Below are positions 14,001-15,879 of a DNA stretch of 15,879 nucleotides, in pieces (positions within the stretch are counted from its first letter, which is position 1; every line of letters starts with the position of its first letter). The notes under the pieces were generated by a model. It saw only the letters and a list, made by a program, of their open reading frames with translations, was not told where the DNA came from and ran no database searches. The position numbers and the translations under genes were made by a program. Source of the DNA: DATFAS01 sp035254305 (GTDB taxonomy: Bacteria > Bacillota > Bacilli > Aneurinibacillales > RAOX-1); assembly GCA_035254305.1 (NCBI GenBank), contig DATFAS010000200.1, forward strand, positions 1 to 15,879, given 5' to 3'.

Positions 14001-14798
14001 GTGTCTAATAAAGGAGACCTATATTTAGAGAAGGATGGACCGATTGCAACTCTCTATTTTAATCGTCCAGAGAAAAGAAATGCGATCTCTCATGAAATGT
14101 GGAAGGCTATACCTGGTCTAGTGCACGAGGTAGAGGAGGATTCTAGCATTAAGGTCCTTATTTTGCGGGGAGTCGATCATACAGCTTTTGCAGCTGGAGC
14201 AGATATAAGTGAATTCTATTCGATCATGTCCTCCGTTGAAGGGGCCAAGCTACATAATGAAACCACCCACATTGCAGAACGCGCACTAGTGAGTTTAACC
14301 AAGCCTTCAATCGCTATGATTCAAGGATTCTGTATTGGTGGAGGCTGTGAACTTGCGGTAGCCTGTGATTTTCGTTTCTCTGACACGAACGGAAGATTTG
14401 GGATCACTCCAGCCAAATTAGGTCTTGTCTATAGTCTGGAAGCAACGAAACAGCTGGTTGATTTGGTTGGACCACAGAATGCAAAATTTATTCTTTATTC
14501 AGGGAAGCATTTTGATATAGAACGAGCTGTTCGAATGGGGCTTGTAGATGAAGTTTATTCACCGGGAGAAATAGAACAAAAAACCTATGAATTTGCCAAG
14601 TTATTAACTGAAAATGCCCAATTTCCTATTCGTGTGGCTAAATATTTTGTTGCTCAAATTTTACAAGGTGTAAATGAAGAAACAGAGGAGGCAAGGAATT
14701 TACGCTTAGGATCATTTGAAACCAGCGACTACCAAGAAGGAGTTCGTGCTTTTATGGAAAAACGTAAGCCACAGTTCACAGGAAATGGCCATGAATAA
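14001..14798 (+). CDS. Crotonase-fold enzyme (enoyl-CoA hydratase/isomerase family)
   Basis: This cytoplasmic acyl-CoA enzyme has 265 residues. The oxyanion-hole segments are present: AAGADI (64-69) and FCIGGGCELA (110-119). E117 is at the position of the first catalytic Glu of enoyl-CoA hydratase. The second catalytic Glu is replaced by Ala (A138, in FGITPAKLGL), and the following LVYSLEATKQL differs from the usual GGTQRL region. A classical hydratase is therefore unlikely; isomerase, decarboxylase, hydrolase or dehydratase chemistry is possible. The GTG start at 14001 has only a modest ribosome site (GTGGGAATAAGG). The thioesterase gene overlaps its 3' end by 8 bases. No FapR or FadR operator was recognised upstream. 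Confidence 0.88.
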   Translation: MSNKGDLYLEKDGPIATLYFNRPEKRNAISHEMWKAIPGLVHEVEEDSSIKVLILRGVDHTAFAAGADISEFYSIMSSVEGAKLHNETTHIAERALVSLTKPSIAMIQGFCIGGGCELAVACDFRFSDTNGRFGITPAKLGLVYSLEATKQLVDLVGPQNAKFILYSGKHFDIERAVRMGLVDEVYSPGEIEQKTYEFAKLLTENAQFPIRVAKYFVAQILQGVNEETEEARNLRLGSFETSDYQEGVRAFMEKRKPQFTGNGHE

Positions 14799-15207
14799 GG
14801 AAATCGCTAGGCAAAAGTTTGAGAATGCCCTGGAGAGCTGTGAGAATAGCTTTGAGAAGTTTTTTCTATCTCGTTTTTTTGATTTATCCTTTAGCTATAC
14901 AGAGGATACCTGTACTGTTGAATTTCTAGTTGAGGAATATATGTATAATCCACAAGGTACTCTACATGGGGGTGTGATTTCATTTATTCTGGATGTTTCC
15001 ATGGGGCATCTTTGTAAAAAGGTGCTAGGCACGGCGGTTACATTGGAAATGAAGACACAGTATTTGAGACCCATTCGTAGCGGAAAGGCTAGATGCCAAG
15101 CATCCTTTCTGAAGAAAGGGCGAACGGTGCTATCTATCGAATCACGACTTTGGGATGAGCATGGGGAATTAGCTGCGATGGCTACTGCAACCTGGATGAG
15201 AGTATAG
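14791..15207 (+). CDS. PaaI-family hotdog thioesterase
   Basis: From ATG 14791 this is 138 residues, the usual size of a single hotdog domain that hydrolyses acyl-CoA thioesters. The signature is NPQGTLHGGVISFILDVSMG (53-72), with HGG at 59-61 and the acidic D68 on the central helix. The later segment VTLEMKTQYLRPIRSGKA (83-100) is typical of PaaI-like enzymes. The ribosome site AGGA lies 7 bases before ATG 14791, inside the end of the crotonase gene; ATG 14785 is possible, and the open frame back to TTG 14716 is probably untranslated in this frame. Overlap with the crotonase suggests translational coupling and a shared acyl-CoA substrate pool. Confidence 0.9.
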   Translation: MNKEIARQKFENALESCENSFEKFFLSRFFDLSFSYTEDTCTVEFLVEEYMYNPQGTLHGGVISFILDVSMGHLCKKVLGTAVTLEMKTQYLRPIRSGKARCQASFLKKGRTVLSIESRLWDEHGELAAMATATWMRV

Positions 15208-15256
15208 TAAGAGGACCAATTATCATACAACGTTCGAGGGACTCCATTAAATGAAA

Positions 15257-15284
15257 GCCCCGGTGCGTAAACTAGCGCCGGGGG
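15257..15284 (-). terminator. GC-rich hairpin, terminator of the carbonic anhydrase gene
   Basis: CCCCGGTGC (15258-15266) pairs with GCGCCGGGG (15275-15283), with one wobble, around an 8-base loop. On the minus strand the stem is followed by CTTTCATTT. It therefore fits best as the carbonic anhydrase terminator, and it also separates that gene from the convergent thioesterase gene. Confidence 0.65.
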
Positions 15285-15301
15285 ACATGATAAGCATTCT
15301 T

Positions 15302-15862
15302 TTAAACTTGGTAACCTTCTTCGACAATATCTAGTTTCCCTGTATTGGGGTGAATGATGAGTCCGTGTACAGGTATTTTTGATAAGAGTGGGTGGTTTCG
15401 AATCACATTCACACTGTTACGAACACTTTCTTCGACAGAGTTAAATCCCCGAAGCCATTTTTCAATATCAAATCCAGAAACTTTTAGAATTCGAAGTGTT
15501 TCTTCTGTAATTCCCCTTTTTAGCATTTGCTCCTCAATTTCTTTAGGGTTTACACTGCTCATTCCACAATCATGATGACCAATCACGAAAACCTCATCAG
15601 CATTTAGTTCATAAATAGCGATAAGGATACTTCGCATGACACTCCCAAATGGGTGGGAAACGACAGCTCCCGCTGTTTTCAGCAGTTTAACATCCCCATT
15701 TCTAATATCCATACTTGCCGGAAGTAATTCGATTAGTCGGGTGTCCATACAGCTTACGACAACATAGCGTTTGGAAGGTAGTTTACTTGTAAGATAGGGT
15801 TCATATTTCTTCTGCTCCACGAATAAACGATTGTGTTCAAGGATTTCTCTTAATAAACTCAC
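15302..15862 (-). CDS. ytiB: Beta-class carbonic anhydrase (YtiB-like)
   Basis: This zinc enzyme of 186 residues should interconvert CO2 and bicarbonate in the cytoplasm. The zinc ligands are C38 (VSCMDTRL), H96 and C99 (GHHDCG), and the catalytic Asp-Arg pair is D40-R42. Segments SHPFGSVMRSILIAIYELNADEV (about 69-91) and VEESVRNSVNVIRNHPLL (about 143-160) match the B. subtilis YtiB group. GTG 15862 is chosen because AGGGTGGTGA lies just before it and the resulting MSLLREILEHN start fits the family. GTG 15874 and GTG 15871 are also in frame, but they lie within that ribosome site. The promoter is beyond the window edge. Confidence 0.93.
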   Translation of the reverse strand: MSLLREILEHNRLFVEQKKYEPYLTSKLPSKRYVVVSCMDTRLIELLPASMDIRNGDVKLLKTAGAVVSHPFGSVMRSILIAIYELNADEVFVIGHHDCGMSSVNPKEIEEQMLKRGITEETLRILKVSGFDIEKWLRGFNSVEESVRNSVNVIRNHPLLSKIPVHGLIIHPNTGKLDIVEEGYQV

Positions 15863-15879
15863 GGGATTCACCACCCTAT

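Noticed and set aside
14716..14784. Extended thioesterase start at TTG 14716.
   Set aside because: It would add 23 residues unlike any PaaI N-terminus, wholly within the crotonase gene; ATG 14791 has better ribosome-site spacing.
1..15879. Whole-window search by eye for CRISPR repeats, tRNA genes, phage genes, toxin-antitoxin pairs and transposases.
   Set aside because: None was found; the gene content and order look like stable core chromosome.

Overview
The window reads as ordinary chromosome of a moderately AT-rich Bacillales bacterium (Bacillaceae/Paenibacillaceae type). The grounds are strong Shine-Dalgarno sequences, frequent GTG and TTG starts, U-tract terminators, and close relatives of Bacillus subtilis proteins: a McpA/TlpA-type chemoreceptor, YuiC, Xpt-PbuX behind a guanine riboswitch, YuiH, YisP, SteT and YtiB. 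No tRNA, rRNA, insertion sequence, phage gene or CRISPR array was seen, and every gene looks intact.

Layout. 1-2250: a membrane chemoreceptor with its own extended -10 promoter and a long-stem terminator. 2341-2954: a membrane-anchored 3D-domain (cell-wall) protein. 3005-5240: a purine-salvage operon with a PurR-like box, sigma-A promoter, guanine riboswitch with terminator/antiterminator, xanthine phosphoribosyltransferase and xanthine permease. 5328-6348: a two-gene unit, CoA-binding protein plus cytoplasmic sulfite-oxidase-like molybdoenzyme. 6394-7158 (minus): a short-chain dehydrogenase, convergent with that unit. 7316-8278: a squalene/phytoene-synthase-family (YisP-like) gene, then a long hairpin shared with a convergent small gene (59 codons, minus strand) of unknown function. 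8701-9726: a metallophosphoesterase with a twin-arginine N-terminus. 9787-11700 (minus): a large exported FAD-dependent oxidoreductase with a possible S-layer-homology-like segment. 11845-12303: a DinB-fold protein. 12517-13851: a SteT-like amino-acid exchanger. 14001-15207: a crotonase-fold enzyme overlapping a PaaI-type thioesterase. 15302-15862 (minus): a beta-carbonic anhydrase.

Working relations. The clearest is xpt-pbuX: the permease imports xanthine, the transferase converts it to XMP, and guanine (riboswitch) and probably PurR shut the operon down. Crotonase and thioesterase are translationally coupled and should act on the same acyl-CoA pool. The CoA-binding protein and molybdoenzyme are probably co-transcribed, with no evident metabolic link. 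The rest are single-gene units bounded by strong hairpins.

I found no convincing new multi-gene system. The most interesting details are an enlarged P3/L3 in the riboswitch, an Asp-to-Asn change in the second motif of the YisP-like protein, loss of the second catalytic Glu in the crotonase, an unrecognised small gene, and the SLH-like segment and palindromic operator-like site of the FAD enzyme.
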